Under the pieces are notes generated by a model. It worked only from the letters and a program-made list of their open reading frames with translations. It was not told where the DNA came from and did not search any database. The translations under genes were made by a program, and so were the position numbers. A DNA stretch of 64,000 bases from Solobacterium sp. (GTDB taxonomy: Bacteria > Bacillota_I > Bacilli_A > Erysipelotrichales > Erysipelotrichaceae): assembly GCA_017469355.1 (NCBI GenBank), contig JAFUGM010000015.1:1-64000 (forward strand). Reading direction: 5' to 3'. Shown here piece by piece: positions 1-8,945 of this stretch. Positions within the stretch are counted from its first letter, which is position 1. Each line of letters opens with the position of its first letter.

Positions 1-351
1 AAGGGAGAGCAGAGTTCAGAAACCGAAACCGAAGAACTGGTACGGGAACACCTTCGCAAGGGAAATCCGGTCGATGGGATTATCACAAGTTCTGACCGGG
101 CAGCCTTTGGCGCAATGGCCGCACTTCGTTCTGTGGGCTACTATGTACCGGAGGATGTCAAACTGATATCTTTTGACAACAGTCCATATTCCACCATGGG
201 TACTCCAGCGATTACCGCATTGGATCGAAATCCAAAAGAACTTGCGGAAACCGCATGTAAGATACTGCTGAAGCAGATCAATCACGAACATGATTTTCCA
301 CTGGAACACCGGATTCCGGTTTCCCTGGTGAAACGGGACTCTACACGCTGA
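1..351 (+). CDS. LacI-family transcriptional regulator, C-terminal part (5' end outside window)
   Basis: The reading frame is open from base 1 and ends at a TGA at 349-351. The visible 116 residues match the end of the periplasmic-binding-like effector domain of LacI/GalR repressors: DGIITSSDRAAFGAM, then VPEDVKLISFDNSPYS and a final segment LAETACKILLKQI. These are the usual subdomain strands around the sugar pocket. The DNA-binding N-terminus lies outside the window. The family represses sugar-uptake and glycosidase operons and is released by a sugar effector. The manA gene follows after about 105 bp, which fits control of a mannose or mannoside pathway, although the ligand cannot be read from this part. 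Confidence 0.88.
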   Translation, partial: KGEQSSETETEELVREHLRKGNPVDGIITSSDRAAFGAMAALRSVGYYVPEDVKLISFDNSPYSTMGTPAITALDRNPKELAETACKILLKQINHEHDFPLEHRIPVSLVKRDSTR

Positions 352-456
352 AAAGCCATTCATAACAGTATCTGACTCAGTATTGCCTATGGACTGTACT
401 CTTTGCGGACTTAATTGACGGGTAACAACATATAGAATGATTTGGAGGTAGAAAAT

Positions 457-1353
457 ATGTTTCTTCTGAAATGTGAAGCTCATGAAACAATATGGGGTGG
501 GCAGAAATTAGTTCCCTACACGGATGGAACGCATGATGTCATTGGCCATTTATACTCGGTACATTGTACTGCGGAAGGGTCAAATACAATTCTTACAGGC
601 CCTGATAAAGGAAAATCCATGAACCAGTATTTTGTGGAGCACCGCGAACAGTTCGGCCTTCAGGGTTATGACTATTTTCCAGTGGTGATCGCGTTAGTAG
701 ATGCCAGTGACAATCTGAGTATTCAGGTTCATCCAGATGATGAATCCGTTCTGGTTCTTGATCCTGAGATGAAGCGGGGGAAGAATGAATCCTGGTTCTT
801 TATTGATACGCCAGAGGAGGGATCTATCTTCTGCGGGTGTGAATGTAAAACCATGGATGAGCTCAGAAATGCCATTAAGAAGGGAGAGATGGAACAGGCC
901 ACGCATCGTCTGCCTGTGAAACAGGGGGATTATGTGTATGTGCGTGCCGGCACATTACATGCCATGTCAAAAGGGTCTCTGGTCTATGAAATTGAGGAGA
1001 ACGGTGGAGCTACCTACCGCTTTTATGACTTCAATCGCAAAGATGCGGAAGGGAATACCCGTCCATTGCATATTCCGGAAGCATTCTTTTCGGTAAAAGT
1101 GGGGCTTGAATCCACCCCAAGACAATATGGATCGGAACCGATTGAGGAGCTCAGATACTTCACTCAGCATTTAAACAACATCTCTTCCTACAGGAATCGC
1201 AGTAATACACTGCAGGTATTCACTGTGTTGAAGGGGACATTTGAGTTTGAAGGCAATTCGGTTACCACAGGAAGTTCAATTATCCTGGAACCTAGGGATG
1301 AACTGGTAGTGGATGTTGAAGAGGCGATCGTAGCAGAGCCAAAACCACTTTAA
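457..1353 (+). CDS. manA: Class I mannose-6-phosphate isomerase
   Basis: Interconverts mannose 6-phosphate and fructose 6-phosphate, feeding mannose into glycolysis. The 298-residue protein is a short, Firmicutes-type class I isomerase. Zinc-site features are visible: the SIQVHPDD segment, the Glu in GKNESWFFI, and the His in YVRAGTLHAMSKG, followed by YEIEENGGATYRFYDF. A TTG in frame at 442 would add five residues, but it overlaps the ribosome site GGAGG at 444-448. The ATG at 457 is 8 bases downstream of that site and is preferred. It lies 105 bp downstream of a LacI-type gene in the same direction, so sugar-responsive control is likely. The gene looks intact. Confidence 0.93.
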   Translation: MFLLKCEAHETIWGGQKLVPYTDGTHDVIGHLYSVHCTAEGSNTILTGPDKGKSMNQYFVEHREQFGLQGYDYFPVVIALVDASDNLSIQVHPDDESVLVLDPEMKRGKNESWFFIDTPEEGSIFCGCECKTMDELRNAIKKGEMEQATHRLPVKQGDYVYVRAGTLHAMSKGSLVYEIEENGGATYRFYDFNRKDAEGNTRPLHIPEAFFSVKVGLESTPRQYGSEPIEELRYFTQHLNNISSYRNRSNTLQVFTVLKGTFEFEGNSVTTGSSIILEPRDELVVDVEEAIVAEPKPL

Positions 1354-1509
1354 GTTCACGATTCGATATTCTTCGAAATGATTGGTAATTCCTACGTATA
1401 TTCAGGGCGTTTTGTGATAGGTAATTGAAGAATTTTATGAAAAATCGTCAAAAAACCATCGCTATCCGTCTTGAATTCTCAATTCTGAGATGATAATATA
1501 TGTGGGCAC
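1354..1509. other. Intergenic region before tRNA-Asn, nothing else recognised
   Basis: AT-rich spacer of 156 bp between manA and the tRNA gene. I see no coding potential or clear hairpin terminator for manA. A promoter for the tRNA should lie here, but I cannot assign its boxes with confidence. Confidence 0.5.
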
Positions 1510-1585
1510 GCCTCAATAGCTCAGTCGGCAGAGCGAGCGGCTGTTAACCGCTAGGTCACAGGTTCGAGCCCTGTTTGAGGCGCCA
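1510..1585 (+). tRNA. tRNA-Asn (anticodon GTT)
   Basis: Complete cloverleaf: acceptor GCCTCAA pairs with TTGAGGC (1575-1581), discriminator G, and an encoded CCA at 1583-1585. The anticodon arm reads GCGGC-TGTTAAC-CGC with GTT as anticodon, and the T-loop has the GGTTCGAGCC pattern. It stands alone rather than in a tRNA cluster. Confidence 0.97.
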
Positions 1586-1590
1586 TATCA

Positions 1591-1616
1591 AAACCCGCAT
1601 AAACAGCGGGTTTTTT
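1591..1616 (+). terminator. Intrinsic terminator of tRNA-Asn
   Basis: Stem CCCGC (1594-1598) with GCGGG (1606-1610), loop ATAAACA, flanked by AAA/TTT that extends the stem, followed by six T. It lies directly behind the tRNA. Confidence 0.9.
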
Positions 1617-1808
1617 GCTCTCTTATCCAGATTGGAGACACGTAAACTGATATACCGGGATGAAAATAAAGAAAGAGATTCCGTAAGCTCTTCATGTTAC
1701 GTGAACCTCATTTTCATTATGGTGCGGATAACGGAAGTTGAACCTGTACGGATCACTTCATCGGGTCTTAATTCCTTTAAATGCGTAAAGAAGATAGTAA
1801 TCTCCCGA

Positions 1809-2855
1809 TCAGTGCCCTCGGTACTGTTTTGGGGTACAGCCATATTTCTCTTCAAACAGCTGATAAAAGTGTGTCCGGTTGGTAAAATTCAAAAACCTTA
1901 TGATATCGGTCACTGTTTTGTCTGTTCCGATGAGCAGATTCGCGGCAGACTCCAGACTGATGGACATGCAGAAATCCGACAGGGACATGCCGGTGTGCTT
2001 TTTTACAATATGGCTGATGTAGGAACCACTGTAGTTCAAGGTCTGAACAAGCTCAGCCCGAGTAATCCGGCCATGGCTGTCTTCTGCCAAATTGCGGATA
2101 CGGTTGAATATGACGGAGTCAGTATCGGACAGCAACTGAACACGGGATACATGGTAATACTCCGGGTTACTCAGAATGTTGATCATTCTGCAGAAAAGCG
2201 CCTGCATTTGGAAGGTGGATCCGAATTCATGGTTAAGCAACGTCTGGATCATCTGCTCGAAAAGCTCCTGCATGCGTTTCTGAGATGCCTGGTTGTGAAA
2301 AATCGGCTGATAATCGAGGAAGCTTTTCTCTTCTGATTTCGCACTTTCATAAAGATACTGCGTGGTCAGATTACTGCCCAGCGAAGCCTCATCCCGGAAT
2401 ATGTATGGCTGCCCATAATTCTGGAGTCTTGCAAGAAAGTCAGGCTTAATATTAAAGAAGATTACGGTATAGGGTGTGTCAAAGCCCTCGGTATGCCTGA
2501 GATTCTGATTTATCAGGCAGCTGCAACCTGCCGTATAGAGGATCTTACGCCCTTCAAGCAGATGGTAGATCGATCCATCATAAACATACATGAGCTTGGT
2601 GTAATTGACATGATGCATAATACATCCTGTTGCCAGAAGGTTTCTGGGATAGCTTTGAAATGATTCCTGATCCGGCGCGTAAATGGTTAACTGATAGCTG
2701 TCTTCTGTCCTCGTAGGATCATTGGTCACCACGTGGATGGAAAACGGCACATCCACATCATAGTACTGGGTTACGGAGCCGCTGTTTACATGGATGTTCA
2801 GCCCGGATTTCTGAAGAGGATCGATCAGATCCCGGATCTCAATCTTTTTGCTCAT
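1809..2855 (-). CDS. AraC-family transcriptional regulator
   Basis: A 348-residue regulator divergent from the GH3 operon. The N-terminal 200 or so residues resemble a cupin-like effector domain. The last 100 residues carry the two helix-turn-helix units of the AraC family: ITRAELVQTLNYSGSYISHIVKKHTG and TVTDIIRFLNFTNRTHFYQLF, ending in the typical GCTPKQYR. The frame is open 52 codons further upstream, but the ATG at 2855 has an AGGAGA site 7 bases before it (2863-2868 on the plus strand), so I place the start there. Members of this family usually activate sugar-degradation genes. Its position predicts that it controls the neighbouring glycosidase, esterase, deacetylase and symporter genes; the inducer is unknown. 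Confidence 0.9.
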   Translation of the reverse strand: MSKKIEIRDLIDPLQKSGLNIHVNSGSVTQYYDVDVPFSIHVVTNDPTRTEDSYQLTIYAPDQESFQSYPRNLLATGCIMHHVNYTKLMYVYDGSIYHLLEGRKILYTAGCSCLINQNLRHTEGFDTPYTVIFFNIKPDFLARLQNYGQPYIFRDEASLGSNLTTQYLYESAKSEEKSFLDYQPIFHNQASQKRMQELFEQMIQTLLNHEFGSTFQMQALFCRMINILSNPEYYHVSRVQLLSDTDSVIFNRIRNLAEDSHGRITRAELVQTLNYSGSYISHIVKKHTGMSLSDFCMSISLESAANLLIGTDKTVTDIIRFLNFTNRTHFYQLFEEKYGCTPKQYRGH

Positions 2856-3023
2856 TTCATTGTCTCCTGATTTTTTTATTATACGTACTGATTTTTGAAA
2901 AGCACAATATGATACAAAATCGGTTTGTTTTTTATACGGCTGTGACATAGCCGAAAAAAAAGGTTCATAGGACAATTGAATCAGGAAACATTTGATAAAT
3001 ACCAGAAACAAGGAAGGATCATC

Positions 3024-5501
3024 ATGCTAAAAAAAGTGGATCATATCCAGACCTGTGCACATCTGACTGATGAGGTTACACCTCTGGAAATAGAAAATTA
3101 CAAACGTGTCCGTGAAGCGGCTTCTGAAGCGATCGTACTTCTGGAAAACCGGAATGCGTTGCCGCTGACACGGGACATGAAAATTGCCATGTTTGGCGAA
3201 GGTGTGACACAAACGGTCAAATGTGGCAGCGGCAGTGGCGAAGTCAACGACCGCAGGCCGACCCCTATTTATGAGGGCATGAAAAACGCTGGTGCCGACA
3301 TCGTAACAGCACCGATGCTGGAAGCATACAGGGCCAGAGCCGATAAGGCGAAGACTGATTATCTCACCGCGATGCAGAAAAAGGCCGGATTTATGAATTT
3401 CCAGGCTATCAGTATGGCAAATATTTCGAAGCCCTTCAGCGCTCCTGCTTTCCCCTGCATGTCAAAGAAGGATTTGCCGGAAGCGGACGCTTGCGTCTAT
3501 GTGATTTCCCGTATTTCCGGAGAGAGCTATGACCGGGAACTGACGAAAGGAGACTATTACCTGACCGAGGCTGAGGAGGCCAATATACGCTTATGTCGGA
3601 GCGCTTACAGCAAGCTGATTCTGGTCATCAACGCGGGCGGCATGGTGGATATCGGTGTCCTGGATGACGCCAGGCCTGACGCGGTTCTTTTCATGGCCAT
3701 GCTGGGCTCTGCCGGCGGTGACGCTTTAGCTGATGTTCTCTATGGCGATGTGTCTCCCTCCGGTCATCTGACTGCGACCTGGCCGATGAAATACGAGGAC
3801 ATTCCATATGCGGAAGAATACAGTTATCTCAATCATGACGTGGACCGGGAATATTACCGCGAAGACATCTTTGTGGGCTACCGCTATTTTGATACCTTTT
3901 CTGTTGAGCCCCGGTATCCCTTTGGTTACGGGCTGAGCTACACAAACTTTTCTATGGACGGCACGGCAGCACTGAGCGGCGATACGATCCGGGTGACGGC
4001 ACGCGTTAAAAATACCGGAGAGCATTCCGGCAAAGAGGTCGTACAGGTCTATGTGTCCTGCCCGGACGGTAAACTTCAAAAGGAATACCAGCGGCTTGTG
4101 AGTTTTCAGAAGACAAAGCTTTTGCGGCCGAATCAGGAGCAGACGCTCACTCTGGACATCCCGCTTGGGGAACTGGGCAGTTATGATGAAAAGACGGCAT
4201 CCATGCTGCTGGAGGCAGGATGTTATCTGATTCGTCTGGGCAATTCTTCCCGCAATACGCGGATCATCGCCGCAGCCGAGCTTGCATCTACCGTACAGCT
4301 TTCCTGCCACGATAATATCTGCCCGACCAACGCAGGATTCTCCAAACTTTCCAAATCCCCGGAAGCTGTGAATGAACAGGTTCCGTCTGAGATACCGAGA
4401 CTGCAAATCAACCCAGGCGCGATCGTGACGGTCCTTCATCAGTATCCGGAGCCTGCAGCATGTGACGATCCGGAAGTCGAGCAGTTGCTTCAAAAGCTGA
4501 CGTATGATGAACTAGCGCTGTTGGTAGTGGGTTGCGGCAATGATATGTTGATTCCGATGGAGCACACCCGCACTGTTCCGGGTGCAGCCGGATACAGCAC
4601 TTATAAACTGCACAAGAAAGGCATCACCGACATCGCATTCTGCGATGGGCCTGCCGGTATTCGCGTACAGCAGCAGGCTGTGGCGGTCAGGGGAAAGAAC
4701 AAGATAAAAGCGATCACGCCAGCGCTAGAGATGCTGTCCTATCTGCCCAAGGCGTTCCGGAATTTCACTTTCGGAAAGCCGGAGGATGGAACCATGCTTT
4801 ATCAGTACACCACGGCGCTTCCGGTTGGAACTGCGCTTGCACAAACATGGAACACTGCGCTCATTGAAAAACTTGGCCAGGGTGTCAACGCAGAACTGGA
4901 GGAATATGGGATTGACTTCTGGCTGGCGCCCGGTCTGAATATCCAGCGCAATCCTCTGTGCGGCAGAAATTACGAGTATTATTCCGAAGACCCGGTTCTG
5001 TCAGGGAAAATCGCGGCGGCAATGGCTCGCGGTGCCCAGATCCGGGGCAGCCACAGCGTGACACTCAAGCATTTCTTCTGCAACAATCAGGAAACCAATC
5101 GAGGTAATGTTTCTTCCGAGGTTTCTGAACGCGCCATCCGGGAAATTTATCTTAAAGGCTTTGAGATTGGCGTAAAGGAAGGTCATGCCGGAGCTGTCAT
5201 GACAAGCTATAATCGCGTAAACAATGTGTTCAGCGCCGTTAACCGGGATGCTCTCATCAAGGTTCTGCGCGACGAGTGGGGATTTGACGGACTTGTTATG
5301 ACGGACTGGGATACAACCAAACCGGACTGCGACGCTGAGAAATCCATGGAAGCCGGCGTCAGTATCCTGATGCAGGGTGAGAAAAAACAGGTCAGCAGAA
5401 TTCGTAAAGCGATGAAAAATGGGACTCTGGATCCGAAATATGTGAGAAGGAGCGCCTCCCATGTCCTGCGGGCCATTATTCTTTCGAGCAAAGGAGATTA
5501 A
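3024..5501 (+). CDS. Glycoside hydrolase family 3 beta-glycosidase, permuted domain order
   Basis: Expected to hydrolyse terminal beta-glucosides or related beta-linked oligosaccharides, probably in the cytoplasm because no signal peptide is seen. The domain order is inverted against the commonest GH3 layout. The alpha/beta sandwich domain (start REAASEAIVLLENRNALPL) and the fibronectin-like part (after YPFGYGLSYTNF) come first. The TIM-barrel domain (YGIDFWLAPGLNIQRNPLCG, SVTLKHFFCNNQETNRG, VMTDWD) comes last. The nucleophile should be Asp761 in VMTDWD. The same permutation is known in rumen Firmicutes such as Ruminococcus albus. ATG 3024 has AGGAAGGA at 3011-3018; an earlier in-frame ATG at 2976 lacks a site. 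It heads a four-gene operon. Exact substrate is unknown. Confidence 0.93.
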   Translation: MLKKVDHIQTCAHLTDEVTPLEIENYKRVREAASEAIVLLENRNALPLTRDMKIAMFGEGVTQTVKCGSGSGEVNDRRPTPIYEGMKNAGADIVTAPMLEAYRARADKAKTDYLTAMQKKAGFMNFQAISMANISKPFSAPAFPCMSKKDLPEADACVYVISRISGESYDRELTKGDYYLTEAEEANIRLCRSAYSKLILVINAGGMVDIGVLDDARPDAVLFMAMLGSAGGDALADVLYGDVSPSGHLTATWPMKYEDIPYAEEYSYLNHDVDREYYREDIFVGYRYFDTFSVEPRYPFGYGLSYTNFSMDGTAALSGDTIRVTARVKNTGEHSGKEVVQVYVSCPDGKLQKEYQRLVSFQKTKLLRPNQEQTLTLDIPLGELGSYDEKTASMLLEAGCYLIRLGNSSRNTRIIAAAELASTVQLSCHDNICPTNAGFSKLSKSPEAVNEQVPSEIPRLQINPGAIVTVLHQYPEPAACDDPEVEQLLQKLTYDELALLVVGCGNDMLIPMEHTRTVPGAAGYSTYKLHKKGITDIAFCDGPAGIRVQQQAVAVRGKNKIKAITPALEMLSYLPKAFRNFTFGKPEDGTMLYQYTTALPVGTALAQTWNTALIEKLGQGVNAELEEYGIDFWLAPGLNIQRNPLCGRNYEYYSEDPVLSGKIAAAMARGAQIRGSHSVTLKHFFCNNQETNRGNVSSEVSERAIREIYLKGFEIGVKEGHAGAVMTSYNRVNNVFSAVNRDALIKVLRDEWGFDGLVMTDWDTTKPDCDAEKSMEAGVSILMQGEKKQVSRIRKAMKNGTLDPKYVRRSASHVLRAIILSSKGD

Positions 5502-5503
5502 CG

Positions 5504-6469
5504 ATGGAGACGCTGAAAATCTGGGGAGAGAATATTCCTTACAATACCGGGAAACCCAAAGCACCTGATATGGTTATACGCAAGATACCCAGGTGGCTTG
5601 CCATGATGGGGTGGGTAAAAGATGTATTCGGTACGCGCGTAGCCCGGGATACAGGCGGGATGGACACGTATACATACCTTGATGAAATCAAAACCGGCAA
5701 GGCCAGCGCCAGCTATGATGATGTTCCGACGCTCACACCCTTTCTTTCAACCGGCAGCGATACCGCTGTGATCATCGCTCCAGGCGGCGGCTTCTGCAAT
5801 CAGTCGCGTGAGCTGGAAGGGTATAATATCGCCGCTTTTTTGAATCGGAAGGGAATCAGTGCATTTGTACTGGACTACCGTTTGAACCCTTACCGGGCTC
5901 CAGTCTGCTATCTGGATATGCAGCGGGCAATCCGCTATGTCCGCTACCACGCAGAAGAATATGGGATTGCGACAGACAAGATCGGAACACTTGGTTTTTC
6001 AGCCGGCGGCTACCTGTCCGGAGCCAGCCTGATCCTGCTTGGAGATAAGGCTGTAGAGATTTCAGGCTATGTCCCGGATGCAATAGACGCACAGTATGGA
6101 ACGGCGGATTTTGTGGGAATGGTCTATCCTGTCGTTGACTTTGACAGGAATCAGAATATGCTTGCACTGCTTGCCGGCAAGGATTTCTATGATCCGGAAA
6201 AGCGGCCGCATCTTCAAAACCGCTATTCCCTGACAGCGCAGCTGCAGCACTCAACCGTCCCACAGTTCCTGTGTTATGGAAGCAAGGACATGATCAAGGG
6301 GCAGGACGCCTATGCACAGCGGCTTGAAGAATTGCACATTCCCCACAAGACACTGCGGATCGAGGGCGCTGGACATGGCTTCGCTTTGGAAAATAAGAAA
6401 TACGCCTTTTGGGCAGACGAATTCGTCCAATGGGTCAGGGATGTCACAGCGGAAAAACAGACACAGTAG
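5504..6469 (+). CDS. Alpha/beta hydrolase, acetyl-esterase-like
   Basis: A 321-residue cytosolic serine esterase of the alpha/beta-hydrolase fold. The oxyanion-hole segment is APGGGF, the nucleophile elbow is GFSAGG with Ser166, and the catalytic His lies in GAGHGF near the end. The region CYGSKDMIKG probably supplies the acid. Proteins of this type next to glycosidases usually remove acetyl groups from oligosaccharides so that the glycosidase can continue; that is inference here. The start follows the GH3 stop by two bases, with AAAGGAG inside the end of the GH3 gene, so the two are translationally coupled. No signal peptide is seen. Confidence 0.85.
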   Translation: METLKIWGENIPYNTGKPKAPDMVIRKIPRWLAMMGWVKDVFGTRVARDTGGMDTYTYLDEIKTGKASASYDDVPTLTPFLSTGSDTAVIIAPGGGFCNQSRELEGYNIAAFLNRKGISAFVLDYRLNPYRAPVCYLDMQRAIRYVRYHAEEYGIATDKIGTLGFSAGGYLSGASLILLGDKAVEISGYVPDAIDAQYGTADFVGMVYPVVDFDRNQNMLALLAGKDFYDPEKRPHLQNRYSLTAQLQHSTVPQFLCYGSKDMIKGQDAYAQRLEELHIPHKTLRIEGAGHGFALENKKYAFWADEFVQWVRDVTAEKQTQ

Positions 6470-6482
6470 GGGGAGAGAGAAG

Positions 6483-7265
6483 ATGCCTGAATTCAAAAAA
6501 TACTTTACGCTCAGTTATGACGACGGGCTGGAACAGGACAAGCAAACAATCGTACTGATGAAAAAATACGGGATCCGGGGGACGTTCAACCTGAATTCCG
6601 CCCTGTTGGGCGAGAAATCCAATATCGAATATACGGGCACGATTGGCTTTAAAAATGTAGACCCAAGTATTGTGAAAAAGGGCTTGATTAAAACCGCACC
6701 GGCCAACCGCATCCCCGCCGATGAGATCCGGCAGGTATACGAAGGCTTTGAACTGGCTACTCATGGCGCACACCATCTGAACATGAGAAAGCTTGGTAAG
6801 GAAGAAACCGAAACAGAGATCCTGAAAGACAGGGAAGCTCTCGCTCAATACACGGATCTGCCGGTCGTCGGCCATGCGTTTCCTTTCGGCAGCAAAAGCC
6901 CCGCGCTACGGGAGGTCCTGAAAAACAATGGATTCCTGTACGCCCGTGCGCTGGGTAGCACCAAAGGCAAAGGTGAAGACCGCTTTGCGTTTCCTGAAAA
7001 CCAGCTTGACTTCGCCCCGACCTGCTGGCACATCGACAAAAACATCAAAGAGCTGTTCGAAGAGTTCCTGTCCATCACTCCGACAAAGGGAGACATGCTG
7101 TTTTACATGTGGGGCCACGGGTATGAATTTGACTTTGATGTAATGAAAAAGCGTGAAATCATCAAAACCATGGAGTGGATGTTCGATCGGGTTGCAAATG
7201 ACGATGCAATCATTTCCTGCACAAATGCCGAGGCATTTATGGGCCATAGTTCAGCAAATACGTAA
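6483..7265 (+). CDS. Polysaccharide deacetylase-family protein (NodB-like fold)
   Basis: A 260-residue protein with the carbohydrate-esterase 4 layout: the N-terminal YFTLSYDDG motif, where both Asp residues are expected to bind metal, and LATHGAHHLNM, which supplies the two metal His residues. It then has HAFPFGS and MLFYMWGHGYEFD near the end. The family removes N- or O-acetyl groups from sugars. No signal peptide is present, so it probably acts on imported oligosaccharides. The ATG at 6483 follows a GGGGGAG site; the frame is open upstream into the esterase gene, but nothing there looks like a start. It lies between the esterase and the symporter in one operon. Confidence 0.82.
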   Translation: MPEFKKYFTLSYDDGLEQDKQTIVLMKKYGIRGTFNLNSALLGEKSNIEYTGTIGFKNVDPSIVKKGLIKTAPANRIPADEIRQVYEGFELATHGAHHLNMRKLGKEETETEILKDREALAQYTDLPVVGHAFPFGSKSPALREVLKNNGFLYARALGSTKGKGEDRFAFPENQLDFAPTCWHIDKNIKELFEEFLSITPTKGDMLFYMWGHGYEFDFDVMKKREIIKTMEWMFDRVANDDAIISCTNAEAFMGHSSANT

Positions 7266-7292
7266 GCAAATATTACGCAGAGGTGAGTAGAC

Positions 7293-8651
7293 ATGAAAGA
7301 AAAAAAAGAAGCAAAGAAGAATCATCTTCCGCATTATGGCCTCAGAGCCGCGGTCTGGACGACCTATGCAGCGTCCAATGGCATGGAGGCACTGCTGTTG
7401 GGCTATATGTCCTTTTATCTGACAGACAGTGTGTTGATGGCTGCGGCCACAGTAGGCACAATCATCGCGCTCTCCCGTCTTTTCGACGGTGTTTCAGACG
7501 TGATTGCGGGCTTCATCATTGACAGGACCAATTCTCGCTTGGGTAAGGCAAGACCCTATTCCATCTTCTCACTGGTGATGTGGGCGACCGCGGTTCTGCT
7601 CTTCAGCGTGCCGGATATATCCGATACCGGCAAGATCATCTATGTGTTCATTATGTACAACCTGGCGGACACCGTATCCCGCACAATGCTCTTCGCGTCT
7701 GAGAGCGTCCATTGCAAACGCGCCTTCAACCCCGATGAACAACTGGATGTGGTTGGAGTTGCGGGCCTTGCAGCCGGGATTGTCAACATGGTTGTCGGTG
7801 TACTGATGCCGTTGCTCATTAACAGTGTTGGCAAGACGAAAGAGGGCTGGACTATAATCGCCCTGTGCCTTGCCATTCCCGGCGGCGTCATGGGCGTGCT
7901 GAAACTGTTCTTCCTGCCGGAACTTGACATGCAGGAGGTGCTGGACAAGAAACAGGAATATCGCCTGAGCGTGAAAGAGTCTGTCATAGCGTTATTTCAT
8001 AATAAATATATCTTGCTGTTTTTGGTGGTGGGCATGACGCGGTATACGATCATGGGTATGTCCATGCACACCTATTACTTTACTTACATCGTTGGGAATC
8101 TGGATCTGTACTCAGTCGTCAGCATGGTGGGCCTTCTGAGCATGGTGGTCATGCCTTTCATTCCCGCGCTGACCCGGAAGCTGGGCATCCGGAAATTTGC
8201 CTCTGTCTTCCTTTTCGCGGGAGCCGTGGCCTACGCCGCAGTCTATGTTGCCCCGAAGAATATCATCCTGCTGGCCATTTCTTCCGCTGTCACGCTGCTC
8301 GCGGGTCTTCCTGTCAGCATGTTGGAAAACCTCGTTGCGATCCAATGCATGAAATACTCCGAATGGAAGGATGGAGTACAGATTGAAGGCGTTATTTCTT
8401 CTATGAACGGTGTCTCTCACAAGGTAGGGCAGGCGATCGGCGCAATGCTGGTTGGCTTCCTGCTCTCTGCTAGCGGTTATAACGGTGAACTGGAAGTGCA
8501 GGGAGCTGCAGCTTCGGAGATGATCAAGTTTCTCTATATCGGCTTGCCTGCAATCCTGACGCTGATTGCTTCGCTGTGCATGCGTGGCTACCGGCTGGAA
8601 GATAAACTGGACACGATTGAGGCCGACCTTGCCGAAAGAAAGAATGTATGA
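7293..8651 (+). CDS. GPH-type sugar:cation symporter (MFS, MelB-like)
   Basis: A 452-residue membrane protein with about twelve hydrophobic segments and a soluble, charged N-terminus (MKEKKEAKKNHLPHYGLRA). It has family marks of the glycoside-pentoside-hexuronide group: SRLFDGVSDVIAGFIIDRT in the first loop with the cation-binding Asp residues, and GKARPYSIF after it. It probably imports the oligosaccharide that the three upstream enzymes degrade, driven by sodium or protons. A good AGAGGTGAG site precedes the ATG. It is the last gene of the operon; an inverted repeat follows at 8739. Confidence 0.9.
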   Translation: MKEKKEAKKNHLPHYGLRAAVWTTYAASNGMEALLLGYMSFYLTDSVLMAAATVGTIIALSRLFDGVSDVIAGFIIDRTNSRLGKARPYSIFSLVMWATAVLLFSVPDISDTGKIIYVFIMYNLADTVSRTMLFASESVHCKRAFNPDEQLDVVGVAGLAAGIVNMVVGVLMPLLINSVGKTKEGWTIIALCLAIPGGVMGVLKLFFLPELDMQEVLDKKQEYRLSVKESVIALFHNKYILLFLVVGMTRYTIMGMSMHTYYFTYIVGNLDLYSVVSMVGLLSMVVMPFIPALTRKLGIRKFASVFLFAGAVAYAAVYVAPKNIILLAISSAVTLLAGLPVSMLENLVAIQCMKYSEWKDGVQIEGVISSMNGVSHKVGQAIGAMLVGFLLSASGYNGELEVQGAAASEMIKFLYIGLPAILTLIASLCMRGYRLEDKLDTIEADLAERKNV

Positions 8652-8738
8652 CGACGAATGTTATGCGAACTTTTTTACAGAAGAAAGAACTTCATTATAT
8701 CTTTAGTTAAAGATGTGATGTTGATCGTGTTCTAACAC

Positions 8739-8759
8739 TCTTGGGGCAATTTGCCCCAA
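8739..8759. terminator. Perfect inverted repeat, probable end of sugar operon
   Basis: CTTGGGGCAA and TTGCCCCAAG form a perfect 10-bp stem around a single central T. There is no long T-run, so a function as a Rho-independent terminator is likely but not certain. It is 87 bp beyond the symporter stop. Confidence 0.5.
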
Positions 8760-8945
8760 GATTGAATACATGAAAAATCTGGTTATTCAGTTATTATAAA
8801 GACGTAGAAAGCGACAGTACCGATGACGGTTACCTAGCTTGCTCGGTAATTAAACCTAAGATAACCCACAAAAGTAGGTCTATAAATGAAGGTATATGAA
8901 AACACGTTAGGTTCATTCATATGCCTTTTCATATCTGAGATGCCT
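8760..8945. other. Gene-free flank of IS remnant
   Basis: No coding frame of note. It contains the hairpin at 8889-8929 and AT-rich sequence that may include the outer end of the degraded insertion sequence. I could not find a matching terminal inverted repeat on the other side. Confidence 0.4.
8889..8929 (+). repeat. Hairpin repeat, copy A (second copy at 54144)
   Basis: AAGGTATATGAA pairs with TTCATATGCCTT and is followed by four T. The loop AACACGTTAGG is nearly the same as in a second hairpin behind the AAA/nuclease gene at 54144-54186. Both have the stem built on CATATG and share the loop pattern AAACACGTT.G.TTCA. Conservation of the loop as well as the stem suggests a dispersed element that also works as a terminator. 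Confidence 0.55.

Noticed and set aside
1575-2336. 253-codon open frame on the plus strand
   Set aside because: It is antisense to the AraC-family gene, which has clear domains and a ribosome site; the frame has no recognisable protein.
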